Source: Tetrahymena elliotti 4EA (taxonomy: Eukaryota > Ciliophora > Oligohymenophorea > Hymenostomatida > Tetrahymenidae). Taken from it: a DNA stretch of 63,338 nucleotides. Of this stretch, positions 39,130 through 50,269 are shown one piece after another (position 1 is the first letter of the stretch; the number at the start of each line of letters is the position of its first letter). Below the pieces are notes generated by a model. That model was not told where the DNA came from. It saw only the letters and a list, made by a program, of their open reading frames with translations, and ran no database searches. The DNA is taken from contig JH720362.1 of assembly GCA_000231825.2 (NCBI GenBank), positions 1-63,338 on the forward strand, read 5' to 3'. A program made the position numbers and the translations under genes.

Positions 39130-40365
39130 ATGATAGAGTTAGGGTTATAAATATTTCTAGAGACCTATTTCAGCAGATCAGTAAATTCTACATCATTTAT
39201 TAAAGTATTCAGTATCAAATAATTTTATAGAGAATAAAGTGCTGTTAATAAAAGCCAAGAAGATAAAGAAAATAGGGATAGGCAATTAAGTCAGTAAAGA
39301 TATTATAATAATGCATTTTATTAATGAAAAATATTATTTAGGCTTCAAAAAAAGAATATAAGTTATTTGAAGTAATCTTAATCTTCAAAGGTAGTTTAAA
39401 TAATATTAGCATTTATTGTTTTTTAAGTTATTCTTAATACAAAACTAGATATTTCAAATCAGACCATCTACTAGTACATTTAGAAATGGTTCTTAGTATC
39501 ATAGAGGAACTATTTAATCAGAATCTAATCATTTTAAAAGCAATTTTAGTGCATATGATAAGGTTTATTGAGACTTTGCATTTAATCTTTTGTCATGAGT
39601 TTTTACTTGTTATTAATAGGAGAAATTATTTGAAGAACTCTAGTAATATAAAGAGAAGACAAAAGCATTAACTGATGAAAATAACAAAATCAGAACAGTC
39701 TTAATTAACAAAGACAGAGAAATTAAAAAATATGAAAAAGTCATTGAAGAACTACAAGCAACAGGAAATTTAAAGAGTTTAAATACAAAATTTTCAACTG
39801 AAGTATAATCAATTATTAATTAACTCATAATAGACATAATAACGTTATGCTAAATATTTAATTCTTTTACTAATTATTTCATAGAGTTTTCTTTACATCA
39901 ACCTCAAGAAACAAATAAAAGACCTTAGTGATGAAATCAAATTTAAAACAGAGGAAATAAATATAATGAAAAAGAATGCAAAATACACAAAATATCTTGA
40001 AATTGAAGTATATTAAACAGCTATTAATAAATATTTATTTTTTATATTAATTAAAATAGTAAGAAAAGAAGTGTTTTGTTGATGAAACAATTAAAATGAG
40101 AGAAATTATCTAAAACTTGTAAGAATAACTTTAAAGAAATATTATAGCAAATGAAAGACTCTTCCAGCTAGAAAATCAGTAAACAATAAATTAAAATGTC
40201 ATCTCCACTTTAAAGCAAAGCAGCCAAGAACTAGAGGATCAATTAAAAGAGTGTAAAAACTAGCTAAAAACTAGCAGAGACCTAGTCGATAAGCAAAATA
40301 TATAAATAAAATCCTTAAAAAATGAGCTTAGTAAATACTACTAAAATAAAGATAAAATTAAATGA
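39130..40365 (+). CDS. Coiled-coil protein, six exons
   Basis: Exons 39130-39293, 39342-39390, 39449-39562, 39620-39801, 39887-40007 and 40060-40365; phases close to 311 residues. The first 115 residues are Ser/Gln-rich (SRSVNSTSFIKVF, RPSTSTFRNGSQYH). From KLFEELQQYKEKTKALTDEN onward the protein is almost entirely heptad-like coiled coil, with DREIKKYEKVIEELQ, KKQIKDLSDEIKFKTEEI, LQEQLQRNI and IQIKSLKNELSKYYQNKDK before TGA. No enzyme or membrane motif. Such proteins in ciliates are often cytoskeletal or basal-body parts, but nothing here shows which. The start is uncertain: the frame is open further upstream, and an extra 5' exon is possible. The 3' splice site of intron 4 (39,886) was picked by phase. 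Confidence 0.75.
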
Positions 40366-40897
40366 AATATTATACTATTATATTCCAAACTATTAAAAAC
40401 TTTTTTGTAACAAAATTTCTAGATAAACTCATAAAAATATATTATATATACATTCATCATTTTCTCTTTATATTTCTATATTCAAAAACTAAGATTTTCT
40501 ATTTTTATTTTTATAAAAAAATAAAATATCACCAATACCAATCAATATGGATTTGATGATAATTAATGAAATAAATGTAATTGTTCTTTCAATCATCATT
40601 ATTTATCATATCAAGATCCACCAAAATTTAAGAGGATGTTTTTTTAAATAATAAGAATTTTGTAAACTAAATTTTATTCCTTTACTAGAAAAAAAGAAAT
40701 TATTTAGGAATTTAGTCTATATGAGTTAAAATATTAAGTTTTTTAACATTCATTAATTATTTATTAAAATTTAGATTTTTTTTCTTTATCCTCACTTAAT
40801 AATGTTTAGATATCTATTATCTATCAATAATAAAAACAACAATTAATTAATATACTAACAAAGATAATCTTGCAATTTAAAATATCTAAAAACATAA
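40366..40897. other. Intergenic spacer
   Basis: AT-rich; presumably the promoter of family copy A. Nothing else seen. The 64-residue open frame beginning at 40,362 overlaps the end of the coiled-coil gene and has AT-driven composition. Confidence 0.5.
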
Positions 40898-42870
40898 ATG
40901 GATTAAATTAACTTAAACAACATTCAAACTATTAAAAATTGTATTTTTCATCCAAAAAATAAGATTGCTTTTGTTTAGGTCAATGATCTTTCAACCTAGC
41001 CTAACTCTAACATTTTTTAATGTGTAGACTGTTTCGAATAGGATTTAAAATTTAAAGGAGTTAATCACATGCTCATCTCTAAAATTATTGAATCAGAAGA
41101 CTCAGACTTCCATCATAAATGGCCACCACTAAATGATCAAGAGATCATTCAAAAGATTTATTTGAAGGCTAAGACTCTTAATTCTAGTGATACCATTCTG
41201 AATCAGATTAATTCTTACTTTACATAGTTAAAAGATGAAATCTTTAAAAAAATAGATATTGCCTAGAAAAAAGCAATAAATGAAGCAGAACAAATACCTT
41301 TTGGCAGAGAACAAATTTAGAGAAAGTATCAAGAAATTTCTTAAATCAAAACATTAAGAGAGTTACTCATTTAAGATCAAAATACCACTTTTGACTTATA
41401 TTAATAATCTTGTAAAGAATTTATTTAGTAGATCTAATTACAAAAAGACAGAAATACTTAATTGTTCAAAGATTTATTAAATTAGTGTGATAAAATATAA
41501 GATTTAGTTAATTTTGACAAATTAAATGAATAAAAATAAATCATATTAGAATATTTGGATAGTCTTTCTCTTTTTGATGATAAAATAGATAACCAATCAA
41601 ACTCTAACATTCAATTAAATAAAAATATTTAATAATCATCATAATAGTAATAAGAAAATAATAAGATCTAAAAATTAATGGAATTAATTTCTAATAAATC
41701 TAATTATTGTAGTGAGGAGTTTTTGAATCAAATAAGAGAACAATTACAAAAAATAAAAATATTCTTTGATAAAATTTCATTTGAGAGAATTTATCAAGAA
41801 AATAAAAATCCAATAAGGTTTTCTGATTTAAGTGACTAAAAATTAGAGAATGTGAATGGGTATGTTGAACATATGATAAAAATTTAAAATAATCCTGAGT
41901 ATCTTTAATAAGTAAAAAATTCTGATCATATAACAAAGTTACAAAATATTTTAGATAACAAATTAAATTTCTTAACAAATGACTTTAGAAAAAGCTTTAA
42001 GGAGTATTTAATTGAAACATAAAACTTCTAAAACTAGGTTAACATTAAATTTATTCACTCAGATTAGTAAAACTTTAATAGTATAAGTAATTTAGAAACA
42101 AATTGTGTAAAATAATTTAAAAGAAACATTAATTTGAGAACTAAAAATAAATATATTCTAAAAGTTAATCGTTTAGTGTTTAATAGTTTATACTTACTAA
42201 ATTTTCTTTTAATTAAAATGAACTAAAAAATATGTTAAAGAAATTTCCTATTTTTGATGTCTTATAGATTTCAAAATAAATAGATATCTCTAATGAAATT
42301 TAACTGTTTAAAGGAAATTATTAAGATGGAAATTAGCGCATATAAATTATAAAAAATATGAATAACTAATTTGAAATTTCTCTTAATGAAAATAATTACA
42401 ATGGAAATTATAAGGGTGGGAATAGTAATTGCGTTTCTTAGATATTGGAAAGAGACAAAAAATATATATTCAGAATTGGATTTATAAAAAAAAATGGGAT
42501 TTGTGTAAGAATAGGATTAATGAAAAATTAAAATATCAACATGAGGTATGGAAATTAAAATAAAATGAGCATAAGATTTGATTTTTAAGACAATATGATG
42601 AAATACTATAGTGAAGATAATGGGATTAACAAATTTATAACAGGAGATAAGGAATAAATGCTTGCAAAAAACAGTGATTTTGAATTGAGGGTTTGTCTGT
42701 AAGAGCAGAAACTTGAGGTTTTAGATTACCCTAATTACAACATAAAAATTGAATTGAAAGATGAATTTAAATAGGAACTAATTTAGAATGACATATGTTT
42801 ATTTTTTGGTAATTCTTTGGAAACATCTACATATATCTTAAAAGAAGCATTTGTAGTTGAAAATTTTTGA
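40898..42870 (+). pseudogene. Zinc-cluster/coiled-coil family, copy A (frameshifted)
   Basis: Intronless member of the local four-gene family. The N terminus has CIFHPKNKIAF, then CVDCFEQDLKF and NHMLISKIIE, a C-x2-H .. C-x2-C .. H arrangement like a small zinc finger or B-box. A helical middle follows (SYFTQLKDEIFKKIDIAQKK; FIQQIQLQKDRNTQLF), then the conserved C-terminal domain (NCVSQILERDKKYIF; RIGLMKN; LEVLDYPNYNIKIEL; YILKEAFVVENF). Near 42,105 the frame changes: compared with copies B and C about 10-11 nt are missing after TNCV, and the downstream homologous sequence continues in another frame to TGA at 42,868. Either a recent pseudogene, a sequencing error, or an unrecognised splice. 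If translated it would lose the C-terminal domain. Confidence 0.8.
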
Positions 42871-43191
42871 ATTTTAAAAGGTTATTTTATAACATAAAAA
42901 CAAAATGTAAATAAATGAATGAATCAAAAGAAAGAGCTTATTTTAAACCCTTAAAAAAATAAATAATTAATTGAAAACATTTTTAATAAAATATTAATAA
43001 TTTATTTGTTTTTTATCTGATTATATTTCTTGAACAAATAATTTTTAGTTTCATAGATAGTATAAATTCTTTTTTAATTGATAGTATTAGATACATTTTA
43101 TCTAATTTTAATTATTTATAGAAAGTATTGTAATAATTATTATTTTACTACATTGATTTACTATAAGTATTTTAATTAAATTACACTGAAT
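42871..43191. other. AT-rich spacer
   Basis: Nothing supported. Confidence 0.4.
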
Positions 43192-43590
43192 ATGGATAAT
43201 GCAGAACCTAATTGCTATATCTAACAAAGATTACACGAATTTATTCAAACTAACTCTTATTTCTTATCCTCTATACTAATAGATAGATACTTATAAGTGG
43301 TAAAAGAGTGAAACTAAAATCAAAGAAATTATTTCTTTTGAATACACTTTCTTTCTTTATACCAAATTAAATCTGGTGTATTACACATCAAAATATTTAG
43401 TAACTGGCTCTCAATCCTGAAATAGCTAAAATATTATTAAATTTTTTCTAAACATGAAGTTGAGTAAGCTCTTATCAAGAATTAATTGACTAGTAAAAAT
43501 GGGAAATAGTTGTGTTCTATTAGTCCTCTAATCACTGAAAGAGAAATAGCTCATTTCTTAATATTCAGTCTAACATATTTATAAAAAATG
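43192..43590 (+). other. Weak coding segments upstream of copy B
   Basis: Two open pieces look better than random: MDNAEPNCYIQQRLHEFIQT from 43,192, and after a possible intron ending at 43,400, KHEVEQALIKNQLTSKNGK followed by SISPLITEREIAHFL. They do not join in phase by any splice I could find, and neither resembles the N terminus of copies A, C or D. They may be a degraded small gene, or foreign sequence placed where the 5' part of copy B used to be. Confidence 0.3.
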
Positions 43591-43652
43591 GTAAGAAAAA
43601 ATTGATTAATAATGTGAATAATGTTTTTAAAAATACTCTAGAAAAATAATAC

Positions 43653-45446
43653 ACATTTGAAGATTCAGATTTCCATCATAAATGGCCACCACTAAATGAC
43701 CAAGAGATCATTCAAAGGATTTATTTGAAGGCTAAGACTCTTAATTCTAGTGATTCAATTTTTAATCAGATCATCACTTACTTCACACAGCTAAAAGATG
43801 AAATCATTAAAAAAATAGATGTTTTGTAGAAAAAAGTAATAAATCAAGCAGAACAAATGCCTTTTGGAAGAGAACAAATCTTGAGAAAGTACCAAGAGAT
43901 TTCTTAAATCAAAAAGCTAAGAGAGTTGCTCATTTCAGATCAAAATACATCCTTTGACTTGTATTAATAATTATGTAAAGAATTTATTTAGTAGATCTAA
44001 TTACAGAAAGACAGAAATACTTAATTGTTCTAAGATCTATTAGATTAATGTGATAAAATATAAGATCTAGTTAATTTTGATAAATTAAATGAATAAAAAT
44101 AAATCATATTAGAATATTTGGATAATCTTTCTGTTTTTGATGATAAAATAGATATTTAGACTAAATTTGTTAATCTATAAAATAGAAGTAATGAATAATA
44201 GTCAGATCAGAATTTTAAGATAGAAAAATTAATGGAATTAATTTCTAATAAGTCTAATTATTGTAGTGATGAATTTTTGAATCAAATTAAATAACAATTA
44301 TCAAAAATGAGTATATTCTTTGATAAAATTTCATTTGACAGAATTAACCAATAAAATAAGAAACCAATCAGATTTTAAGATTTAAATGATGAAAAGATAA
44401 ATGATATAAATGAATATGTAGAGCATTATGTTAAAATTAAAGAAAACCCTTTATATCTTTAGTCAGTTAAGAGCTCAAATCGGATTGAAAGCTTGTAAAA
44501 TATTTTAAATAATGAATTCAATTTTTTAACAAAAAATTACAGAGAAAGCTTATCGGAGTATTTGATTGAAACACTACCTTTTTAAAAAAAGATTGATAAT
44601 AATTTAGTGCATTCCGAAAAAGGTAGTTTTGATTGTGTTCGCAATTTAAAAGGAAATGATATTACATAATTAGTTAAACTAATTTAAAAATAGTAGAATT
44701 TTAAAAATTAAGTTGAAAACTTTAGAAATAGTTAGAGCATAAGAGTTTAAGAATTTATACTGACTAAATTTTCATTTAATTAAAATCAATTAGAAAATAC
44801 GATCAAACAATTTCCTATTTTTGATTTATTAATACCAAAGCAAATAAGCATCTTAAATGAGCTTAAGCTCTTAAAAGGAAATTTTTGTGATGGAAACCAA
44901 AGATTATAAATTGTTAAAAATATAAATAATGAATTTGAAATAACTCTAAATGATGGTTATAAAGGGTAGTTCTAAGGCTTTGGTAGTAATTGTGTTTCTT
45001 CGGTCTTAGAAAGAGATAAAAAATATATATTTAGAATTTAATGTTTAAATTAAAAATATATTAGAATAGGATTGATGCAAAATAAAAATATCCATACAAA
45101 GTTTGGATATGCAGATTAAATGAATGTAGCATTATTTGAACTGAAAAATAATAAAATATAATACTTAAATGGAGACTAACAATCTTATGGAAGTTATGGA
45201 ATTAGTAAGTTCATTAAAGGTAATAATCAATAATTATTTGATGAAAATACTATTTTAGAATTAAGAGTATGTTTATCAGAATAGAAACTAGAAGTTTTAG
45301 ATTATCCCTTTTACAACATTCAAGTAGAATTGGAAGATTAAGTAAAAAAAAATTTACTCTAAGATGACCTATGCTTATTTATCAATGTATACTCTAATTA
45401 GTCTAAATATATCTTAAAAGAGGCTTTTATAGTAGATCAATTTTGA
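43653..45446 (+). pseudogene. Zinc-cluster/coiled-coil family, copy B (5'-truncated)
   Basis: Homology to copies A, C and D begins abruptly at FEDSDFHHKWPPLNDQEI and runs without a stop to TGA at 45,444-45,446, about 597 residues. The N-terminal Cys/His cluster is absent; upstream the frame is open to 43,539 with no ATG and no similarity to the family. The middle (TYFTQLKDEIIKKIDV; KYQEISQIKKLRELLI) and C-terminal domain (NCVSSVLERDKKYIF; RIGLMQNKNI; LEVLDYPFYNIQVEL; YILKEAFIVDQF) are intact, so decay is recent or the truncated form is still under selection, possibly fused to an upstream exon. It ends 138 bp before the assembly gap. Confidence 0.8.
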
Positions 45447-45584
45447 TTTAAAGTAAATTACTTCTTTAAAGTTAGATATGTTGCCTTTAATATCTTTTAT
45501 ATTAATTATATATTATAAGTTTTCCCAATTTAAAAATGTATGAAAATATTTATATAAAGTGTTCAATTTCTCTTGAATCATTAA

Positions 45585-45684
45585 NNNNNNNNNNNNNNNN
45601 NNNNNNNNNNNNNNNNNNNNNNNNNNNNNNNNNNNNNNNNNNNNNNNNNNNNNNNNNNNNNNNNNNNNNNNNNNNNNNNNNNNN
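45585..45684. other. Assembly gap (100 N)
   Basis: Exactly 100 N, the usual placeholder for a gap of unknown size. The order of the two flanks cannot be judged from the sequence. Confidence 0.99.
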
Positions 45685-45694
45685 CAATGTCAAG

Positions 45695-45915
45695 TTGTGA
45701 GTAAGAACTTAAATCAGAGCTTAGTACCTTTAAATAAATAAAAATTAAAATATATCTAGATATCTACAGAAATTGAAGTACTTCAGCAAGATTTGTAAAA
45801 TGATTTTTATTTTCTGTTAACATGGATTTATTTATTTATTTTTAAATTTGTTTAGAAATTAAATTGAATATTAATTAATTAGTAATTAATATGAAAAATT
45901 AGATTAATTTTTTCA
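45695..45915. repeat. Dispersed repeat copy 2 (partner at 31.1 kb)
   Basis: Second copy of the sequence at 31,050-31,280 in the same orientation; starts within a few bases of the gap, so a longer repeat could be what broke the assembly. Confidence 0.65.
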
Positions 45916-46537
45916 AAAAAAATTTTTGCAAATTATTATTAATGAGATTCAGATACTACCGCCAATTTGCAAAAAATCAGAAAGAACCAAATATTTTTAA
46001 TTAAAAAATTCAAAATCAAAGTAAGGTAGATAACAGTATTAAATTTGAAATAAATTTTTGTAATGATTTGTCTCTCTCTATTTAATATGCTCAAGTTATA
46101 TTTGTAAATTTGTAAATCATAAAAGAAGTTAAATTAAAATTAAATCAAGAAATAATAGTTTTTAAAAATACAGATAATAAATTCCTTTTTTTATTTATTA
46201 CTAATATAAAACTTCATTTCTTGAAAGATAAATTAATTAATAAAATTTTTTATGGTTACAAAAAAGTAGTATTTACGGTATTTTCTATTTTAATATATTC
46301 AAGTTATATTTGTAAATTTGTAAATCTTAAAAGAAATTAAATTAAAATTAAATAAAAAAATAACTGTCATAATATATTAGTTAGTGACAAAATAATATAT
46401 ATTAAAATATATTAAATATTTTTATGTTATTATTTGATTAATAAAAGATATTAAATTAAATATTAAATATATTAAATATTTATTACATATATTAAAGATA
46501 AATTAAATATATTCTAATATCTTTAATATTTTATTAA
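45916..46537. other. AT-rich spacer
   Basis: Simple AT-rich sequence with repeated ttaaatatattaaatattt-like runs around 46.37-46.52 kb. No gene seen. Confidence 0.4.
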
Positions 46538-47466
46538 TCAACTAATTGAAGAAATAATATCTCTAAAATATTTTAATTTTAATTTATTATCTTTATAACT
46601 CTTACTATTATTATTTTGTTAAATTTGGTTCTTCTTCAGAATTTTCATAGTTACTTTTAACTTGCTGGAGATCGTTTAAAAATCAAAGTATGTTTAAGAA
46701 TTTTCGAAAATTTCATATTCTCGATCATACATACTCTTCAGATAGATCAATTTATTATTTTTCATTTCTTTCTGTTTTAATATCCTATAAAACTTTAAAA
46801 TTAATGAAATAATTAACTTTTCTTAAGTTCTTAAATTTCAGAATTAATCAAAATTTCTGTATTACTCATATACTTATTTATTGTTGAATTCTTAAGAAGT
46901 TACTATTCAATTTTCGGCTTTATTTAAGATTGAAAATTGATTGTACGCTAATTAAATTATTACTCCATATCTAATAGGCTATTTGCTTAAGATTCCTAAA
47001 TGATTTGGTTATTTTATATCTACATTAATGCAATTTTATTTGATTTATGCCACTATCGTTTAAGCATTGAGAATACATTACTAGCTCCTTTCTCCTTTTA
47101 GCTAAGCTGATTATTTTATCTGAAGTAAAACTGCCAATGTTTTAACTATGAAAATCTAATGTGACGTAATCAGTTCTTTTGTAATGATTGCAATTTGTAT
47201 AAGCTGACTTAATCTATTATTTTTTATTAAGCATTATCCTATAATAAATTTTTAATTTAATAAATAATAAATAAATATAAATAAGAAAGTAAGGGCAACC
47301 AGTGGATTGATTTGTTATTGTTTGAATCTTTAGCTGAGCTTATTAACAATCTAATAAGCATTTAAAATTCTTTGCTAGCTATTAGAATCTATCTTTTAAC
47401 TTTATCTTTCATTGTAAATAAAAATTGCTAATATTCTTGCTCTGTAAATGTGTCTTAGCTATTCAT
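46538..47466 (-). CDS. Hypothetical Gln-rich protein, three exons
   Basis: Not recognised. Exons 47466-47209, 47145-46874 and 46784-46538 close in phase to 258 residues with TGA at 46,538. It starts MNSQDTFTEQEYQQFLFTMK; one weakly hydrophobic stretch (PLLSYLYLFIIYQI) lies near residue 60; the remainder is hydrophilic and helical (SMLKRQWHKSNKIALMQIQ; LLDMEQQFNQRTINFQSQIK; KSMYDREYEIFENSQTYFDF). An in-frame TGA at 47,170-47,172 falls inside the proposed first intron (47,146-47,208), whose GTCAGC donor is atypical, so that junction is the weak point; otherwise the gene is interrupted. The first ATG was chosen. The Merlin remnant lies 130 bp upstream on the opposite strand. Confidence 0.55.
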
Positions 47467-47594
47467 CTTATTCAATTTATTTGCTTAATTAAAAATTTAT
47501 TAATTGCTTATTGATTATATGATATTATCAATATTTATTCCTTATTTAGGTAAATTTTAAAAAATAGAACGTAGATAGAATAGTATAAAAAGAA

Positions 47595-48098
47595 ATGGAT
47601 TAAGAATTATTTAAGTAAGATAAGTACCCAAATTGTGTTTCTTAGATCATATCTTTATTAAATGAGTAAAAGGATAGTTGCAATATTTACAAATGTTTTA
47701 ACTGCAATAAAACAATTTCAAACAAAGCTAAATCAATATACTCAAATAGCAGATTAAAAAAATAACAACACAATCTAATAATGTACAATTGTATTCATAA
47801 TTAATCTGTTCATTAATACCAAAGTAATATTAAAGTTACAAATAGCAATAAAATTTCTATTGGAATAATAAATAGGTCCTACAAAATTTACTTATAGCTC
47901 ATATATGAATTCGTTTAGAAAAAAAGAAATGAAGTAAGATTTTAAGATGAAGATCTCGAGATAGATGAGATAGATGAGACATACCTTTATAGAATTAAAA
48001 AAGGAAAAACTAAATGAAGAATTGGTAAAATAAGAATATGGATTCTAGGTATTCTAGCACTATCTGTAAATTTAACATTGGTGTTGTCATTTAATTGA
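47595..48098 (+). pseudogene. Merlin/ISXO2-like transposase remnant
   Basis: An open frame starting MDQELFKQDKYPNCVSQI runs to TGA at 48,015-48,017 and continues in the same frame to 48,098. It carries a Cys pair KCFNCNKTISNK like the N-terminal zinc element, LQLIYEFVQKKR, then EIDETYLYRIKKGKTK and, after the TGA, RIGKIRIWILGILAL. The EIDE(T/S) .. (V/I)W(V/I)(F/L)GI order is typical of the Merlin/IS1595 DDE domain, with the first catalytic Asp in EIDET. The remaining catalytic residues and the C terminus were not found, and no terminal inverted repeats were identified. A decayed DNA transposon. Confidence 0.75.
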
Positions 48099-48339
48099 TC
48101 AGAAGTTGTGTACGGAATATGATTTTCAGATAAAAAAGATATCAATATTTAAATAAAACATCAATTTAAACATGTTCTGAACTTACTAAGCTACTTACTT
48201 GCATAATTACAATAGACTCTCTGAATAGGTACAGTAAGTTTAATAAGTATTGAAACATATAATAAATTATTAAAAAATTAATGATAAAACTTAATATTAA
48301 TTCTAATTTTCGTTATTTAATAATTTTTTCATTTGTCTC

Positions 48340-48660
48340 TCAATAATTAAAATCTCTTCTTAAAAGCCTTGCAGTATTTGATATGATGCATAGCACTTCT
48401 AACTCTTTGAGAATTAATTTATCTATCTATTGATAAATATCTTATTCATTTTAGATTTTATCTTTTTCTAAATATATTTTCTTTTTAATCCATATCCAAA
48501 TGTTTTCTATAGGATTAAGATCAAGTGATCTCGTAGGCTAATCAGTAGTTTAATCTTGTACGATCTCAGATATTTAAATTTCTTTAGATGAGTGAATAGG
48601 ATAGGTACATAGTCCTATTATGTATTTTTGAATGAATTTTTAAATAAAGACTTTAATTTA
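48340..48660 (-). pseudogene. Tc1-type transposase C-terminal fragment
   Basis: Read on the minus strand, DQPTRSLDLNPIENIWIWIK matches the strongly conserved catalytic-end motif of Tc1 transposases (SPDLNPIENLW), followed by a helical tail KDKIQNEQDIYQQIDKLIL and TGA at 48,340. Upstream of the motif the frame is only weakly similar, and the N-terminal part is absent. It is the opposite end of the protein from the fragment at 26.6 kb. A remnant, not a working gene. Confidence 0.8.
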
Positions 48661-48889
48661 TATATTATTATTTGTTAAGCTCATTCATTAATTTTTAATT
48701 GTTATTATTTCAAAATAAACTAAAATTTTAATGTTTTTCTCATCATTCTTTTAAATATTTCTTTATTCAATAATTATTTTTATTATTTTTTAATAGATGG
48801 AATAATGTTGGTGAAATGCACTCAAAAAGCAAAGCATAAAAATTAGAAAAAGCAAAAAGAATAGTTTTATTATCTTTACTTTTTTTAAA

Positions 48890-49039
48890 ATAATTATATA
48901 TGTAGAAATACATGAACGAGCTCAAAATCCTAAAAGTCAAACAGCCCTCAACATTTTCTCGACAACGAGAAAATGTTGAGGGCTGTTTGACTTTTAGGAT
49001 TTTGAGCTCGTTCACGTATTTCTACATATATATAATTAT
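48890..49039. repeat. Near-perfect 150-bp palindrome
   Basis: Left arm 48,890-48,961 and right arm 48,966-49,039 are inverted copies around the 4-base centre acaa. The arms differ only by one base (catg versus cgtg, near 48,912 and 49,015) and a 2-base indel in the tatata stretch. The inner 50 bp of each arm (GAACGAGCTCAAAATCCTAA .. GCCCTCAACATTTTCTCG) is far richer in G and C than the surroundings. The open frames crossing it are mirror artefacts. It could be a fold-back or MITE-like element, or a hairpin RNA source. Confidence 0.9.
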
Positions 49040-49387
49040 CACTAAAAATAAAAAAAAGAAAAATAACAAATAATCTAATGATTATCATCATACTTAAGAT
49101 ATAGAATGAACTATCTCTATGCTCTATAAATTTTTTTAAATTTTGCATTTTTGTATTAGAATTAGGTTTCAACATTTTTTATTTAATTAATAAATAAAAC
49201 AACTTGATATTATTTTTTGTTCAAGAAAAATATTTTAATTTTTAATAGTCATAACAATTTAAGTAAATTTTAGTAGTGGAAAGGTTATAATAAATTTTAG
49301 AAGTTAAAACAATATTTAATAGTAAAATTTAATAAAGAAGATTTTTAAAATTTCATAAATTTTAAATTCTTATCTTATTAATTCATA

Positions 49388-50060
49388 GATGGTTAAGTAA
49401 GATAAGAAAAAAAATAAAAATTATAATAATGAATAATAATTAGTGTAAACAAAATTCCTCATTTTTATATAGTCAAAATCGTATAACCCATCAATTTGAC
49501 GAGTATTTTCAAATATCATCATCTAAGAAGATGATAGATTGACAATAGATTTTTTGAGTAATCTTCAAAAATTTTTTACAATAAAAAGAAAAAGTTAATA
49601 CAGTATGAAGAATAAGTGTTAATTTATTTATCTTTATTTTTCAGATTTAAAATTTTTATCGAGATAAATAAAAATTATAAAATTTAACATCAATTTTTGT
49701 AAGATTTAATTAACTTTTAGAATAACTTATTGACTTATCTTAATTTCTTCTTCTTCAAAAACTAATTACTTATTTAATTCATAAAATATACCCTAAAATA
49801 CCTAAAAAGAGTTTCAAATATTATGGGTCTTTAAAGAATTTGAATAATCATCAAAACAAGGAAAAGAAATTTATCAATTTTTAATTAAAAAATTTTAAAA
49901 GATAGATACTCACACATACATATCTTAATATTGAATATTACTTAACTTAGTCATATAAAAAATAAATACAATTTTTATTATTCAATAACTAGTGTAGATA
50001 CTTAGTTTAACTAATCTTTTTATCTTCTATGCTAATCTTTTGTTTTTTGTTTTTTAGTGT
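49388..50060 (+). other. Possible degraded or intron-rich small gene
   Basis: Pieces with coding-like composition: MVKQDKKKNKNYNNEQQ from 49,388, then after an in-frame TGA RVFSNIIIQEDDRLTIDFLS, and further on GSLKNLNNHQNKEKKFINF with HTYLNIEYYLTQSYKKQI. I could not join them by consistent splices. Either a multi-exon gene I failed to resolve, a pseudogene, or chance. Confidence 0.25.
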
Positions 50061-50269
50061 TATCTTATTTTTTATTTTAAAAAATATTAGATTAAATTAA
50101 TTAAATAAAAGCTTATCAAAATATTTAAATTATGACTAATTACTCTACTTTAAGAATTAATATCTTTAAATTTCTACAGTTTATTATTTCTCTTGATTTT
50201 AGAAATTTTTCTGAGCCTCTATTATTTTTATTTTGCTATTTATAATAGAACTATTTAAAAATTTATTTT

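Noticed and set aside
48767..49175. Overlapping minus-strand frames of 75-82 residues
   Set aside because: They run through the palindrome, so the same residues appear mirrored; they reflect the inverted arms, not a protein.
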